Origin: Hamadaea sp013361475
Lineage (GTDB): Bacteria > Actinomycetota > Actinomycetes > Mycobacteriales > Micromonosporaceae
Direction: 5' to 3'
DNA: 64,000 nt
Assembly (NCBI RefSeq): GCF_040654195.1
Contig: NZ_JBFAHM010000004.1
Span: forward strand, 248,001-312,000
Below, piece after piece: positions 56,289-64,000 of this stretch. The notes below the pieces were generated by a model, which had not been told where the DNA came from, did not search any database, and worked only from the letters and a program-made list of their open reading frames with translations. Every line of letters starts with the position of its first letter. Positions within the stretch are counted from its first letter, which is position 1. The translations under genes and the position numbers were made by a program.

Positions 56289-56806
56289 AGGTTCACCCAG
56301 TACCGTCTGGTTCGGCCGAGGGCGGTGTCGCGCACGTCTTCGAGGACTCCCCCATTGCGCTCGATCGTCCGGGCCGACCCGGTATTGGCGTCATCGCACG
56401 TGATCAGCACTCGGTCCAGTCCTCGTTGCTGGGCGCGCCGCAAAACCTCGGCGAGCGCCCAGGAGGCGATGCCGCGTCGGCGGGCCGACGGGCGTACGCC
56501 GTAGCCGATGTGGCCGCCGGCGTTCAGCAGGAAGTCGGTGAGCTGGTGCCGCAGCGTGATCGCGCCCAGGATCTCGTCGCCCTCGGCGATCCACCAATAG
56601 TCGGCGTGGACCCGACCCTCCTCGACCGGCACCGACGTGTCCGACTGCCGCCGCAGGTACGCGACCCAGGCCGCGAACCCCTCGGGCGTGCTCACGTCGT
56701 ACTTCGCCGACAGCCCCGTGCCGTGCACCTCCTCGCCGCCCCACTCGTCGCGGAACTCCAGCCAGGCGCGGTACCGGTCGGCGGCCGGTTCGATCAGGTC
56801 CAGCAT
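56285..56806 (-). CDS. GNAT-family N-acetyltransferase
   Basis: A 173-residue GNAT protein: acetyl-CoA loop GYGVRPSARRRGIASWALAE, strand VLITCDDANTGSARTIERNGG. The motif layout resembles RimJ/RimL-type and small-molecule acetyltransferases; substrate unknown. Its stop overlaps the stop of the convergent DeoR/LacI regulator. Confidence 0.92.
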   Translation of the reverse strand: MLDLIEPAADRYRAWLEFRDEWGGEEVHGTGLSAKYDVSTPEGFAAWVAYLRRQSDTSVPVEEGRVHADYWWIAEGDEILGAITLRHQLTDFLLNAGGHIGYGVRPSARRRGIASWALAEVLRRAQQRGLDRVLITCDDANTGSARTIERNGGVLEDVRDTALGRTRRYWVNL

Positions 56807-56877
56807 GCCCTCACCGTAGGCACCGGAGGCGATACCCGCTTCCCAATTACCCGCCCGGCGGTGTTCACTTCTGACCC

Positions 56878-57528
56878 ATGGGCCCTGTGTTGTCGCACGT
56901 CGTCGATGTCCTCCCGCAGTTCCTGCTGGCCTGCCTCGTGCTGGCGGTGCTGCCCGGCCCGGCCACGGCGCTGTTCCTGCACCGCTCGGTCCGCGACGGC
57001 CGGGCGGCCGGACTCGCGGCCGTCGCCGGGAACGAGATCGGCATCTTCGCCTGGGCGCTGGCGGCCGGTAGCGGCTTGACCGCCCTGCTCCAGGCCAACC
57101 GCATGCTGTTCGACGCGCTGCACATCGTCGGCGCGGGCGTCCTGGTCTGGCTGGGCGTCTCCGCCTGGCGCAGCGCGGGCCGCCTCGACGTGGCCGCCCT
57201 CGCCGACCTGACTCCCCCGCGCGGGCGTACGCCGGCCGCCGCGTTCCGGGCCTCGCTCATGTCGATCGCGGCCAACCCCAAGGCGGCCGTCTTCGCCTTC
57301 TCCTTCTTCCCTCAATTCCTGCCCGCCGACGGACCCGTCTTCACCACCACGCTCGCATTGGCAGCCGTGCAGGTGATCCTCGACGGCGCCTACTGCGCCC
57401 TCATCGTCCTGCTGGCCGTACGCGTACGCGGCTGGCTGTCCCGCGCGTCCGTCCGGCGTCGCCTAGAACGCACCCTCGGCGCCGTGCTCGTCGCGCTCGG
57501 CGTACGCCTCGCCGCCGAAACCCGGTGA
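56878..57528 (+). CDS. LysE-family exporter
   Basis: A 216-residue protein with six TM helices: FLLACLVLAVLPGPATALFL (the LysE PGP motif), AAGLAAVAGNEIGIFAWALA, FDALHIVGAGVLVWLGVSAW, SLMSIAANPKAAVFAFSFFP QFL. It exports an amino acid or derivative. It is followed at 11 bp by the truncated gene at 57539. Confidence 0.92.
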   Translation: MGPVLSHVVDVLPQFLLACLVLAVLPGPATALFLHRSVRDGRAAGLAAVAGNEIGIFAWALAAGSGLTALLQANRMLFDALHIVGAGVLVWLGVSAWRSAGRLDVAALADLTPPRGRTPAAAFRASLMSIAANPKAAVFAFSFFPQFLPADGPVFTTTLALAAVQVILDGAYCALIVLLAVRVRGWLSRASVRRRLERTLGAVLVALGVRLAAETR

Positions 57529-57538
57529 GCGAGACGCC

Positions 57539-57919
57539 ATGCCATTGATGGACGGCGCCCCGCCGCTGTACTTGCTGAAGGTCGAACGCTACGGCTTCAT
57601 CGACGACGGCTGGCCGCCCTGGGTGAAGGCACGGCTGGTGGACGCCGACGGCCGCACATGGCATTTCCACGAAAAGATGCCGACGCTCTTCACCGACGAC
57701 GAGCCCACCGAGGCGACGCCGTTGCCCGTGATCTGCGATTCCTGCCGGCCTCTCGGCATCATTCGCCCTTCGTATGCGCTCAGGCGCCGTTTCGCGCACA
57801 GGGAGGGTGAATGTCGCCGCGAACCGGCGCGAAATCGCAGATGTAGGGCACACGAATGCCTCACTTGCCGCATCTTCGATGGAGGGTGTTGCGGACGGGC
57901 CTTCGTTGTGGGTCGATGA
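57539..57919 (+). pseudogene. Truncated hypothetical gene, 3' end lost at a MITE-like hairpin
   Basis: The first 64 codons (LLKVERYGFIDDGWPPWVKA RLVDADGRTWHFHEKMPTLF, ending TPLPV) look like the N-terminal half of a small actinobacterial protein family that normally continues with a second, similar beta-rich half. The resemblance stops exactly at 57731, the first base of the left arm of an inverted repeat. The remaining reading frame is Arg/Cys-rich and unlike any protein. No trace of the missing half is visible further right. Confidence 0.55.
57731..57842. mobile_element. 112-bp MITE-like inverted-repeat element
   Basis: ATCTGCGATT (57731-57740) and AATCGCAGAT (57833-57842) are perfect 10-bp terminal inverted repeats. 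The next 28 or so bases inward remain partly complementary (CATTCGCCC against GGGTGAATG), so the whole segment folds into one long imperfect hairpin. It interrupts the gene at 57539. I see no clear target-site duplication, and a bidirectional terminator between the convergent genes is the alternative explanation. Confidence 0.45.
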
Positions 57920-59408
57920 AGGTGGGTGGGAGGAATTCGGGGAAGCCGTCGGGTCGGATGCGGACTTCCCAGTGCCCGTGGTGGATCTCGCGATGGTGGA
58001 ACGCGCAGAGTAGAACGCTATTGGCCAGGCAGGTGTCGCCGCCGTCTGCCCAGGCCTTGAGGTGATGACCGTGACACCACTGCGGTGGCCGATCACATCC
58101 CGGGAACGCGCATCCCTTGTCCCGCAAGACAAGCGCCCGCCGCAGGGGTCCGTCGATCAATCGTCGGGCGCGGCCGACGTCGAGGACTTGGCCGTCGCCA
58201 CCCAACACCGTTGGGATGATCATGGCGTCGCAGGCGAGGCGTCGCACGGTCTCGGGGGTGAGCAGGTCTCCGGTGTCGAGCAGGCGGGCGCCGACTTTGG
58301 CTTGCAGGGCGTCCCACGGCAGCGTGACGGTCAGGTGCGGCTTCTCCCCACCGTTGTCGGGCAGTTCCCCGGCGTTGAGGATCCGCTGGCACAGCTCGAT
58401 CAACGCATCAGCCCGCCGGGCACCAGCCGAGCGCAAATCTGCCTCGCCCGGCAGCGCCCGGCCAGCTGAGCCCGCAGCACCGTTTCTGCCCCCGTCGTCC
58501 CCGCCCGCGCCACCTTCACACCCGGCGCTACCTTCCCAGCCTGCGCCGCCATCGCCGCTCGCGCTGCCTTCCCCTCCCGCCCCGCGGTTCCCGGTCGCGC
58601 CGCCAATCCCGTTCGCGCCGAGGTTCCCGTGCGCGCCGCCGTTCCCGCTTGGCGCGCCAGCACGGGCGCACGCGCGACCGGAACCGGCGCACTCGCCGGA
58701 CACGGATGTGGCCGCTGCGGTCGGGGCAGGCCTGCGGGGTCCGGACAGCGGATCCAGGGCTGTTCGGACGATCGCAGCCATCTCCGCGTCGAGCACACCA
58801 CGCACCCGGTATTCGCCGTCGCCGTACGGGACGAGGGTGAAGTCGCGCCGATCATGCGCCGATCGTTCGGCCCGTTCCAACTCCCGGCGAAGCCGATCCT
58901 CGGCGATCTCCGGCGCGATCATCTCCAGGATCTGCGACCGGTGCTTCTCCAACACCTCCGGGCGAAGGTGGTCGTCGACAGCCAGCCGAGTCAGCGCGTC
59001 GGCGGCCTTCGCCTTGCCCACCTCACCCACCGCCGAGGGCAGGTCGTGGACGGTCTTGGCGATCACCCGCGCCTGCTCCACGTTGACCTGCCCCGAAGAC
59101 AACGCCGACTCCACCACGGGAACAGCGGGCAGCATCGCCGCCAGAGACACCCACGCACGAGCGTCCCTGTCCCGGATCGCCAACAGAAACGTCAGCCAGT
59201 TCACCGTCCCGGTCGCACCCGCGTTATACGGAACCTCACGACCTTCAGCGGTAGCGATCAACGCCGCCAACCGACCCGACAAGCGCTGGATCAACGCGAA
59301 CGTACGCCGGACTTCGTCGGTGATCTCGGCGTCCGAAAGCGTCCACAGGGGACCGGCGAGCAGCTCGGCGACATCCGCCTCCACCTGCGCCAACACCCCC
59401 GTGCCCAT
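57861..59408 (-). CDS. DUF222 + HNH endonuclease protein (13E12-repeat family)
   Basis: A 515-residue protein. DUF222 covers about residues 10-225 (DEVRRTFALIQRLSGRLAAL, SSGQVNVEQARVIAKTVHDL, VRGVLDAEMAAIVRTALDPL). An insertion at about 240-315 is almost pure Gly/Ala/Asn/Glu (GGAHGNLGANGIGGATGNRG, GAGGEGSASGDGGAGWEGSA). The C-terminal HNH domain (CAFPGCDRPPQWCHGHHLKA, NSVLLCAFHHREIHHGHWEV) has complete zinc and catalytic residues. These proteins are multicopy in actinomycetes and probably mobile; function not established. Confidence 0.92.
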   Translation of the reverse strand: MGTGVLAQVEADVAELLAGPLWTLSDAEITDEVRRTFALIQRLSGRLAALIATAEGREVPYNAGATGTVNWLTFLLAIRDRDARAWVSLAAMLPAVPVVESALSSGQVNVEQARVIAKTVHDLPSAVGEVGKAKAADALTRLAVDDHLRPEVLEKHRSQILEMIAPEIAEDRLRRELERAERSAHDRRDFTLVPYGDGEYRVRGVLDAEMAAIVRTALDPLSGPRRPAPTAAATSVSGECAGSGRACARAGAPSGNGGAHGNLGANGIGGATGNRGAGGEGSASGDGGAGWEGSAGCEGGAGGDDGGRNGAAGSAGRALPGEADLRSAGARRADALIELCQRILNAGELPDNGGEKPHLTVTLPWDALQAKVGARLLDTGDLLTPETVRRLACDAMIIPTVLGGDGQVLDVGRARRLIDGPLRRALVLRDKGCAFPGCDRPPQWCHGHHLKAWADGGDTCLANSVLLCAFHHREIHHGHWEVRIRPDGFPEFLPPTFIDPQRRPVRNTLHRRCGK

Positions 59409-59568
59409 GAGATCAAGTTTAGAACGCCTGTCGGAGTGCTAACCGGGGGAAGAAGGAGGCGGCACACAAGATGCCAAGGGCGATCAAGCCCCTTGACCTG
59501 TCCACATCAGATGCCGTGGGAGAACGTGTACGGAACGGCGCCGATCAGCGACGCCGCCGGAGGGCATT
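59409..59568. other. 160-bp gap without a gene
   Basis: The space between the DUF222/HNH start and the glycosidase stop. It contains AAGGGCGATCAAGCCCCTTG (from about 59474), a dyad GGGC/GCCCC with CAAG-type outer bases that may terminate the glycosidase mRNA. No other structure was recognised. Confidence 0.35.
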
Positions 59569-60927
59569 TCAGTAGCCGATGCGGAAGGTGGCGTCCTGCT
59601 TGTCGGTGGTGGTGCTGATCGGGTCGATCCGCAGCACGTAGTTGGAGTGGCGGACGTAGCGGTCCGGATAGTTGTAGGACCGCAACGACGTCCAGGACGC
59701 GTCGGCCAGTCCCGCGACCTTGTAGAAGGTGGCATCGGCGGCGAACACGCTGCTGTTGTCGTTCGCGTTGAGCACGAGCGCGTAGTTGCTGTGCCGCAGA
59801 TAGCGGTCGGGGTAGTTGACCGACCGGAAGGAGACGCCGACCGAGTCGGCCAGACCCGGCACCAGCGTCCACAGCTGATCCTGATACGGGTCGAACGGGT
59901 ACGCGTCGATCCGGCCGACGTTGTTGGCGTGGCGGACGTAACGGTCGGGATAGTTGTACGACTTGAGCCGGTTCCAGGTCGGCGTGCCCCAGCCGCTGGT
60001 GAGGTTCGCCAGCTCGGCAGCGGTCACCGGGGTCAGGCCAGGGTGCTTGGAGTTCAGCGGCTGGGTGTAGGCCCGATCGTTCAGCGGACTCCACGACCCG
60101 CCCGCGAGATTGCTGGTCTGCCAGCAGAAGAAGCGCCCGTTCGGGCTCCACGTGTCGCCCCACAGGTACCAGGTGTTGGCGGTGTTGGACTTCACGATCT
60201 CGGGCGCCTCGACGCCGCGGCCGGGACTGACCGCCGAGCCGCTGACCGTGAAGCTGCCCGGGTTCAGCGTGCCGGACTGGGCGCCCTGGAGTGTCGAGCT
60301 GCGTTTGAAGTACAGGTAGTTGACCCCGTTGGCGCTGACGAAGTCGCCGTCGATGACGTCGTAACCGGGGTCGAAGAACGTCTGCGGAGCCGAAGCCGTC
60401 ACGAAGTCGCTGGTGTAGTTGACCATGAGCACGTTGTGGCCGCCGGCAACCGCGGAATAGACGACGGCGTACTGTCCGCGACTGGCGTCCCACACGGCCT
60501 CCGGAGCCCAGGCGTGCGTGGCCAGGGAGTGCACTTTGAGCAGCCGGTAGTTGCGGAATGTACGCAGATCGGCGGAGTCCCAGACGTGCAGGTACTGGCT
60601 CTGGTAGGTCCAGTCGGTGCCGTTCAGATCGGTGGCCAGGACCACGAACGTGCCGTCTTGTTTGCGCAGGATGAACGGGTCGCGCAGGCCACGGCTGCCC
60701 GACGTCGGTGTCGCGACCGGGTTGTTCTGGTTCAACGGCGTCCAGTTCAGGCCGTCGGAGCTCACCGCGAGATGGAGGGCGTAGCTGGCCGCGGTCATCG
60801 ACGGCGATTCGGTGAAGTAGGCCATCGCGTAGCCGGCGTAGGTCGCGGCGAAGGCCGGTTCCGGCCGCAGCAGCAGACCGGCGACGGCCGTGCCGCCGAG
60901 AAGATTCAGGACGGTGCGCCGTTTCAT
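59569..60927 (-). CDS. Secreted GH43-like glycosidase with C-terminal AbfB (CBM42) domain
   Basis: A 452-residue exported protein. Tat-type signal MKRRTVLNLLGGTAVAGLLL with cleavage after PAFA (about residue 27). A five-bladed-propeller GH43-like catalytic domain follows (RGLRDPFILRKQDGTFVVLA TDL, THAWAPEAVWDASRGQYAVV, VIDGDFVSANGVNYLYFKRS, VEAPEIVKSNTANTWYLW), with candidate catalytic acids in RDPF and VEAPE. The C-terminus has three repeats of the type SYNYPDRYVRHANNVGRIDA, the AbfB arabinose-binding trefoil. It should release arabinose or a related sugar from plant polysaccharide. A LacI-type operator lies just upstream. Confidence 0.9.
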   Translation of the reverse strand: MKRRTVLNLLGGTAVAGLLLRPEPAFAATYAGYAMAYFTESPSMTAASYALHLAVSSDGLNWTPLNQNNPVATPTSGSRGLRDPFILRKQDGTFVVLATDLNGTDWTYQSQYLHVWDSADLRTFRNYRLLKVHSLATHAWAPEAVWDASRGQYAVVYSAVAGGHNVLMVNYTSDFVTASAPQTFFDPGYDVIDGDFVSANGVNYLYFKRSSTLQGAQSGTLNPGSFTVSGSAVSPGRGVEAPEIVKSNTANTWYLWGDTWSPNGRFFCWQTSNLAGGSWSPLNDRAYTQPLNSKHPGLTPVTAAELANLTSGWGTPTWNRLKSYNYPDRYVRHANNVGRIDAYPFDPYQDQLWTLVPGLADSVGVSFRSVNYPDRYLRHSNYALVLNANDNSSVFAADATFYKVAGLADASWTSLRSYNYPDRYVRHSNYVLRIDPISTTTDKQDATFRIGY

Positions 60928-60942
60928 GGGTTCCCTCTTCCG

Positions 60943-60960
60943 GATGTTAGCGCTAACATC
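60943..60960. promoter_or_regulatory. LacI-family operator GATGTTAGCGCTAACATC
   Basis: An 18-bp perfect palindrome with the TTAGCGCTAA core typical of LacI-family regulators of sugar genes in actinomycetes, 16 bp before the glycosidase start. No LacI gene is nearby, so the site implies regulation by an unlinked LacI protein. Confidence 0.8.
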
Positions 60961-61035
60961 GTCTCCGCAAGACGTAGACAGAAGTCGATAGCTGGATAGA
61001 AGGAAACTATCGCCATAAATACGGCGACTGTCAAG

Positions 61036-61911
61036 TCATCGGGCGAGCGCGCTGAACAGCAGCGCCGCGTCGGCCGTCGGCGGCAGGTCGCTCACCTGGC
61101 CGTCGCCGACCTCGACTACTCGCCACTCGCCGTCCGCGCGCAGCGCCATGTCCGTCGTGACGAACCGGCCGCCGAGCGCCGCGACCAGCGGCGTGATCGC
61201 GCGGAGGTCGGGTCGTGGGGCCTGGTCCGGGGTGTCGGGGTGGGCGCTGACGAGCACCGGTTCGGCATCCACCCACCACACTCTCGCCTCGGCGGTACGC
61301 CCAGCGGCGCGGCCGAAGTCCTCGAAGCGGCGTACCACGATTCCGCCTTGGAGCGTGTCCTCCTGCAGCTCGATCAGGCGGGCGATGACGCGTGCGGCAT
61401 GGCCGGCGTCGGCGAGGTCGGGGAGGAAGCAGGCCTCGGTCCACTCGTGTTTGCGGGATTTGACGTAGTCCTTGACGATGCCGGGACCGTCGCCGAGCGG
61501 CTGGACGAGGTCGGCGACTTCGTCGGCGGACAGTAGGTCGAACGGCTTCCGCGGAGTCCAGACGGTCGCGGGGGTGACGGCGGCGAAGGTGGCGTACCAA
61601 CCGGGTAGTTCGTGCGCCGCGCGGTAGTCGTCGGGTTCGACGCGCAGCGGTGTGCCGTGGGCGGCGAGCACAGCCGCGAGTTCGGCGTACCGGTCGGCCG
61701 GGATCATCCAGCCCCGATACCAGACCGGGCCGAGGTCGGCGGGGACTCGCCGCGTGGCGACGATCGCGTTGCCAGCGAGGATCGCGTCATGGTCGACGAG
61801 GGCGATCGCGCCGCCGAGGTCGCGGACGAGCGCCGCCTGGCCGGCGAAGTACGGGTCGACCCGATGAGGGCTCAACGGGTCGGCGCAGAACAACACGGTG
61901 AACGCAGCCAC
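61036..61911 (-). CDS. ATP-grasp domain protein
   Basis: A 291-residue protein. The C-terminal half carries ATP-grasp features: GPGIVKDYVKSRKHEWTEAC (ATP-binding lysines), LQGGIVVRRFEDF, AEARVWWVDAEPVLVSAHPD, and WRVVEVGDGQVSDLP where ExxxGQ-type metal/ATP-binding residues are expected. The family joins a carboxylate to an amine; the substrates are unknown. GTG 61911 (VAAFTVLFCADPLSPH) is the family-like start; the frame is open further upstream but reads as Arg-rich non-protein. Confidence 0.85.
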   Translation of the reverse strand: MAAFTVLFCADPLSPHRVDPYFAGQAALVRDLGGAIALVDHDAILAGNAIVATRRVPADLGPVWYRGWMIPADRYAELAAVLAAHGTPLRVEPDDYRAAHELPGWYATFAAVTPATVWTPRKPFDLLSADEVADLVQPLGDGPGIVKDYVKSRKHEWTEACFLPDLADAGHAARVIARLIELQEDTLQGGIVVRRFEDFGRAAGRTAEARVWWVDAEPVLVSAHPDTPDQAPRPDLRAITPLVAALGGRFVTTDMALRADGEWRVVEVGDGQVSDLPPTADAALLFSALAR

Positions 61912-61973
61912 CCGACCACGGTAGTCACTCGCCCGCGTGCCGGCGCGCCGTACCGCGGCGTGGCGACGGTGCG

Positions 61974-62126
61974 TTACGGCAGGGGCGCTCGCGGCGGCTG
62001 GCCGGGCGGGGCCGCCCGGTTCTTCCGTTGCGCGGAGACGACGACGGCGATGACGGCGGCGGCGACCCCGCCGACCACGGTCACGACGATCAGCAGCACG
62101 ATGGCGAACAGCAGCCACGAGGCCAC
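61974..62126 (-). CDS. Single-TM small membrane protein
   Basis: A 50-residue protein: one TM helix (WLLFAIVLLIVVTVVGGVAA AVIAVVV) and a short basic/Pro-rich cytoplasmic tail (SAQRKNRAAPPGQPPRAPLP). GGAGG five bases before the GTG 62126 supports translation. Function unknown. Confidence 0.6.
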   Translation of the reverse strand: MASWLLFAIVLLIVVTVVGGVAAAVIAVVVSAQRKNRAAPPGQPPRAPLP

Positions 62127-62223
62127 GGGAACCTCCAGGGGAATCCGGGTCCACCGAGGATAGTTCAGCGCGGGTCTCGCGAAATGCACTGTCCGTTTTA
62201 ATCGTCTTGATACGCTTTTGGCC

Positions 62224-63240
62224 ATGCTGCGGCATCCCTGGCGGCCCGTGATCGGCGCGACGATCGCGTCGGTCGTGCTGGCCGCCGCCATCTACCTGGG
62301 CAGCCGTGGCCTGCGTACGTTCGACTCAGCGCTCGCCCCGTACGCCGTGGCGACGGTGTTCCTCGTGTTCGGCGCGACCTACCGCTATCTGGTGTGGATC
62401 TCGCGACCCGGGGCGCGGCGGCTGTTCCGGAAGGGCTTCGGCGCTCTGTTCAGCTGGGACAACTTCCGGCGTACGCCGACCGCGCTGCCCCGCATGGCGG
62501 CCACCTATCTCGGCTTCCAGAAGTTCCTCGGCGCCCGGTCGCGGCCCCGCTGGGTGGCTCACCAGCTCGTCTTCTGGGGATGCGTCCTCGCCGCGTTGAT
62601 CACCTTCCCGCTGACCTGGGGCTGGTTCACCTTCACCGCGAACAGCGGGAGCGGGCCGCAGTACACCATGAACCTCTGGGGCTTCGGGATCCTGACGTTC
62701 GACGCCTTGTCCGTGTTCGGCTGGATCATGTTCCACGGCCTCGACCTCGCGGCTGTGCTCGTCATCGCGGGCGCCGGCTACTTCCTGGTACGCCGCATGC
62801 GCGACCGCGAGGCAACGACCGGTCAGCGGTTCGGCTACGACTTCCTGCCGTTGCTGGCGCTGATCACGATCTCGGTGACCGGGCTGCTGCTGACCTTCTC
62901 CAGCGTGTTCCTCCACGGCGGCGGTTACGAGTTCCTGGCTGTCCTGCACATGGCCTCGGTCGTGCTGACCTTGATCTATCTGCCGTTCGGCAAGTTCTTC
63001 CACATCATCCAGCGCCCGGCCGCCGTGGGTATGCAGCTGTTCAAGTACACCGCCCGCGGGCAGGTCGCGCAGTGCCTGCGGTGCGGGCAGGAGATCGACA
63101 CGGCGGCGTACTTGGAGAACCTGCGCGGGACGATGCGCGACCTCGGGCTGGACTTCGACGAATGGGCCGCCACGTGCCCGGACTGCAAACGGCGACTGCG
63201 CGGTCGGGCGTACCTGACCTCGGTGAAGAAGGGCTTCTGA
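62224..63240 (+). CDS. NarI-like membrane subunit with C-terminal Cys motifs
   Basis: A 338-residue protein with about six TM helices. Histidines suitable as heme b ligands occur in WVAHQLVFWG, WIMFHGLDLAAVLVI, AVLHMASVVL and GKFFHIIQRP. The C-terminal 60 residues carry CLRCGQEI and CPDCKR, a zinc or iron-binding module. It is followed four bases later by a molybdopterin oxidoreductase, so it is probably the quinol-side membrane partner of a nitrate-reductase-like enzyme. The start is ATG 62224, close behind TACGCT, perhaps leaderless; TTG 62218 is possible. Confidence 0.75.
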   Translation: MLRHPWRPVIGATIASVVLAAAIYLGSRGLRTFDSALAPYAVATVFLVFGATYRYLVWISRPGARRLFRKGFGALFSWDNFRRTPTALPRMAATYLGFQKFLGARSRPRWVAHQLVFWGCVLAALITFPLTWGWFTFTANSGSGPQYTMNLWGFGILTFDALSVFGWIMFHGLDLAAVLVIAGAGYFLVRRMRDREATTGQRFGYDFLPLLALITISVTGLLLTFSSVFLHGGGYEFLAVLHMASVVLTLIYLPFGKFFHIIQRPAAVGMQLFKYTARGQVAQCLRCGQEIDTAAYLENLRGTMRDLGLDFDEWAATCPDCKRRLRGRAYLTSVKKGF

Positions 63241-63244
63241 CGGC

Positions 63245-64000
63245 GTGAGCGTCGACCCGACTCTGACCCCTCCGGGCACCCGGAACTTCCGCGACGCGGG
63301 CGGGTTGCCCGCCGGCGCCTGGCGCGCCCTCTACGGCGACGAGACGCTGGTGCCGACCCACTGCTGCTTCTGCGGCGTCCAGTGCGGGATGTATCTGCGG
63401 GTCCGGGGCGGCAAGGTGTTCGGCGTCGAACCCCGCAATCACGACATCAACCGCATGCGGCTGTGCCCGAAGGGGCTCAACGCGTACCAGCAGGTCAATC
63501 ATCCGGACCGGCTGACCGCGCCGCTGCTGCGGACCTCGCGTGACGCGGACCTGCGCCCGGTGAGCTGGGACGACGCGCTGGATTACACGGCCGGCCGGAT
63601 CCAGGCGATCCAGGCCGAGCACGGCGTGGACGCGTTCGGGATGCTCGGCGGCGCGAGCCTGTTCACGGAGAAGACCTACCTGGTGGGCAAGTTCGCGCGG
63701 GTGGCGCTGAAGACCCGGCACGTCGACTACAACGGCCGGCTCTGCATGGTCAGCGCGGCCGGGGCGAACAAGCTCTCGTTCGGCATCGACCGCGCGGCCA
63801 ACCCGTTCGCCGACATCCTGCTCACCGACTGCGTGCTGATCGCCGGGTCCAATGTGGGCGAATGTTTCCCGGTGATGACCCAGTACCTCTGGGGCGCACG
63901 GGATCGCGGCGCGAAGCTGATCGTGGTCGATCCGCGCGAGACGAGCGTCGCCCGGACCGCCGACATCCACGTGGCGCTGCGGCCCGGCACCGACGCCGCG
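63245..64000 (+). CDS. Molybdopterin oxidoreductase, nitrate-reductase-like catalytic subunit (partial, runs off the window)
   Basis: The first 252 residues of a bis-MGD oxidoreductase. The N-terminal 4Fe-4S motif is HCCFCGVQCGMYLRVRGGKV with the fourth ligand in MRLCPKGLNAYQQ (C-x2-C-x3-C...C). Next come WDDALDYTAGRIQAIQAEHG, YNGRLCMVSAAGANKLSFG, a molybdopterin-binding region with LIAGSNVGECFPV and LIVVDPRET. This fits assimilatory nitrate reductases of the NarB/NasA type, though a formate-dehydrogenase-like substrate cannot be excluded. GTG 63245 follows the upstream stop by four bases. Confidence 0.85.
   Translation, partial: MSVDPTLTPPGTRNFRDAGGLPAGAWRALYGDETLVPTHCCFCGVQCGMYLRVRGGKVFGVEPRNHDINRMRLCPKGLNAYQQVNHPDRLTAPLLRTSRDADLRPVSWDDALDYTAGRIQAIQAEHGVDAFGMLGGASLFTEKTYLVGKFARVALKTRHVDYNGRLCMVSAAGANKLSFGIDRAANPFADILLTDCVLIAGSNVGECFPVMTQYLWGARDRGAKLIVVDPRETSVARTADIHVALRPGTDAA

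Noticed and set aside
57739..57919. A genuine cysteine-rich domain at the C-terminus of the 57539 gene
   Set aside because: The Cys/Arg-rich tail is read from the hairpin and from antisense of the DUF222/HNH gene end; it is better explained as read-through after truncation.

Overview
The window is 64 kb of very GC-rich DNA with dense, often overlapping genes (ATGA/GTGA start-stop overlaps), many GTG starts, several apparently leaderless promoters, ECF sigma/anti-sigma pairs, many TetR/LysR/MarR regulators, type VII secretion-like small proteins and a DUF222/HNH gene. This is an actinomycete chromosome. The style (frequent GTACGC words, gene families) fits Micromonosporaceae best, but that assignment is inference.

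Region by region. (1) 1-7.4 kb: a MarR regulator divergent from a luciferase-like monooxygenase fused to a berberine-bridge-type FAD oxidase, followed by a free-standing paralogue of the monooxygenase half; a very long perfect hairpin; a two-component system; a DUF72 gene. (2) 7.3-16.3 kb: an integrated ~9-kb element in the 3' end of the DUF72 gene, bounded by attL/attR copies of that 3' end. It carries a tyrosine integrase, a tightly overlapping run of small zinc-finger/HTH/RHH genes, an HK97-type major capsid gene with no portal, terminase or tail genes, and an opposite-strand, visibly lower-GC cargo (membrane-anchored protein, Abi-like protein, PIN nuclease). It looks like a capsid-bearing phage satellite. 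(3) 16.5-23.8 kb: class A penicillin-binding protein, sigma/anti-sigma pair, an FMN-riboswitch-controlled riboflavin transporter, an RraA-like protein and an epoxide hydrolase. (4) 24-36.5 kb: TetR-controlled ABC exporter, LysR, VOC protein, methyltransferase, a DNA-binding protein with a histone-like tail overlapping a clamp-binding 5' nuclease, nucleotidyltransferase, kinase-like protein, two SDRs with a TetR, proline dehydrogenase and a divergent PucR regulator. (5) 38-48 kb: small enzymes and regulators, a TetR with a perfect operator, an M28 peptidase, an orphan three-gene type VII-like operon and DinB. (6) 48.2-56.3 kb: a carbohydrate operon (hydroxyacid dehydrogenase, DUF2264, binding protein, two permeases, YesL-like) divergent from a DeoR/LacI hybrid regulator. 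(7) 56.3-64 kb: GNAT, LysE exporter, a truncated gene ended by a MITE-like hairpin, DUF222/HNH, a Tat-exported GH43-AbfB glycosidase behind a LacI-type operator, ATP-grasp protein, and the start of a nitrate-reductase-like pair running off the right edge.

The most notable biology is the satellite-like element and its use of a protein-gene 3' end as attachment site. Next come the pair of loci with twinned CGTTAT-N5-ATAACG palindromes at identical 42-bp spacing, the LLM-BBE fusion, and the 5' nuclease ending in QLALF.
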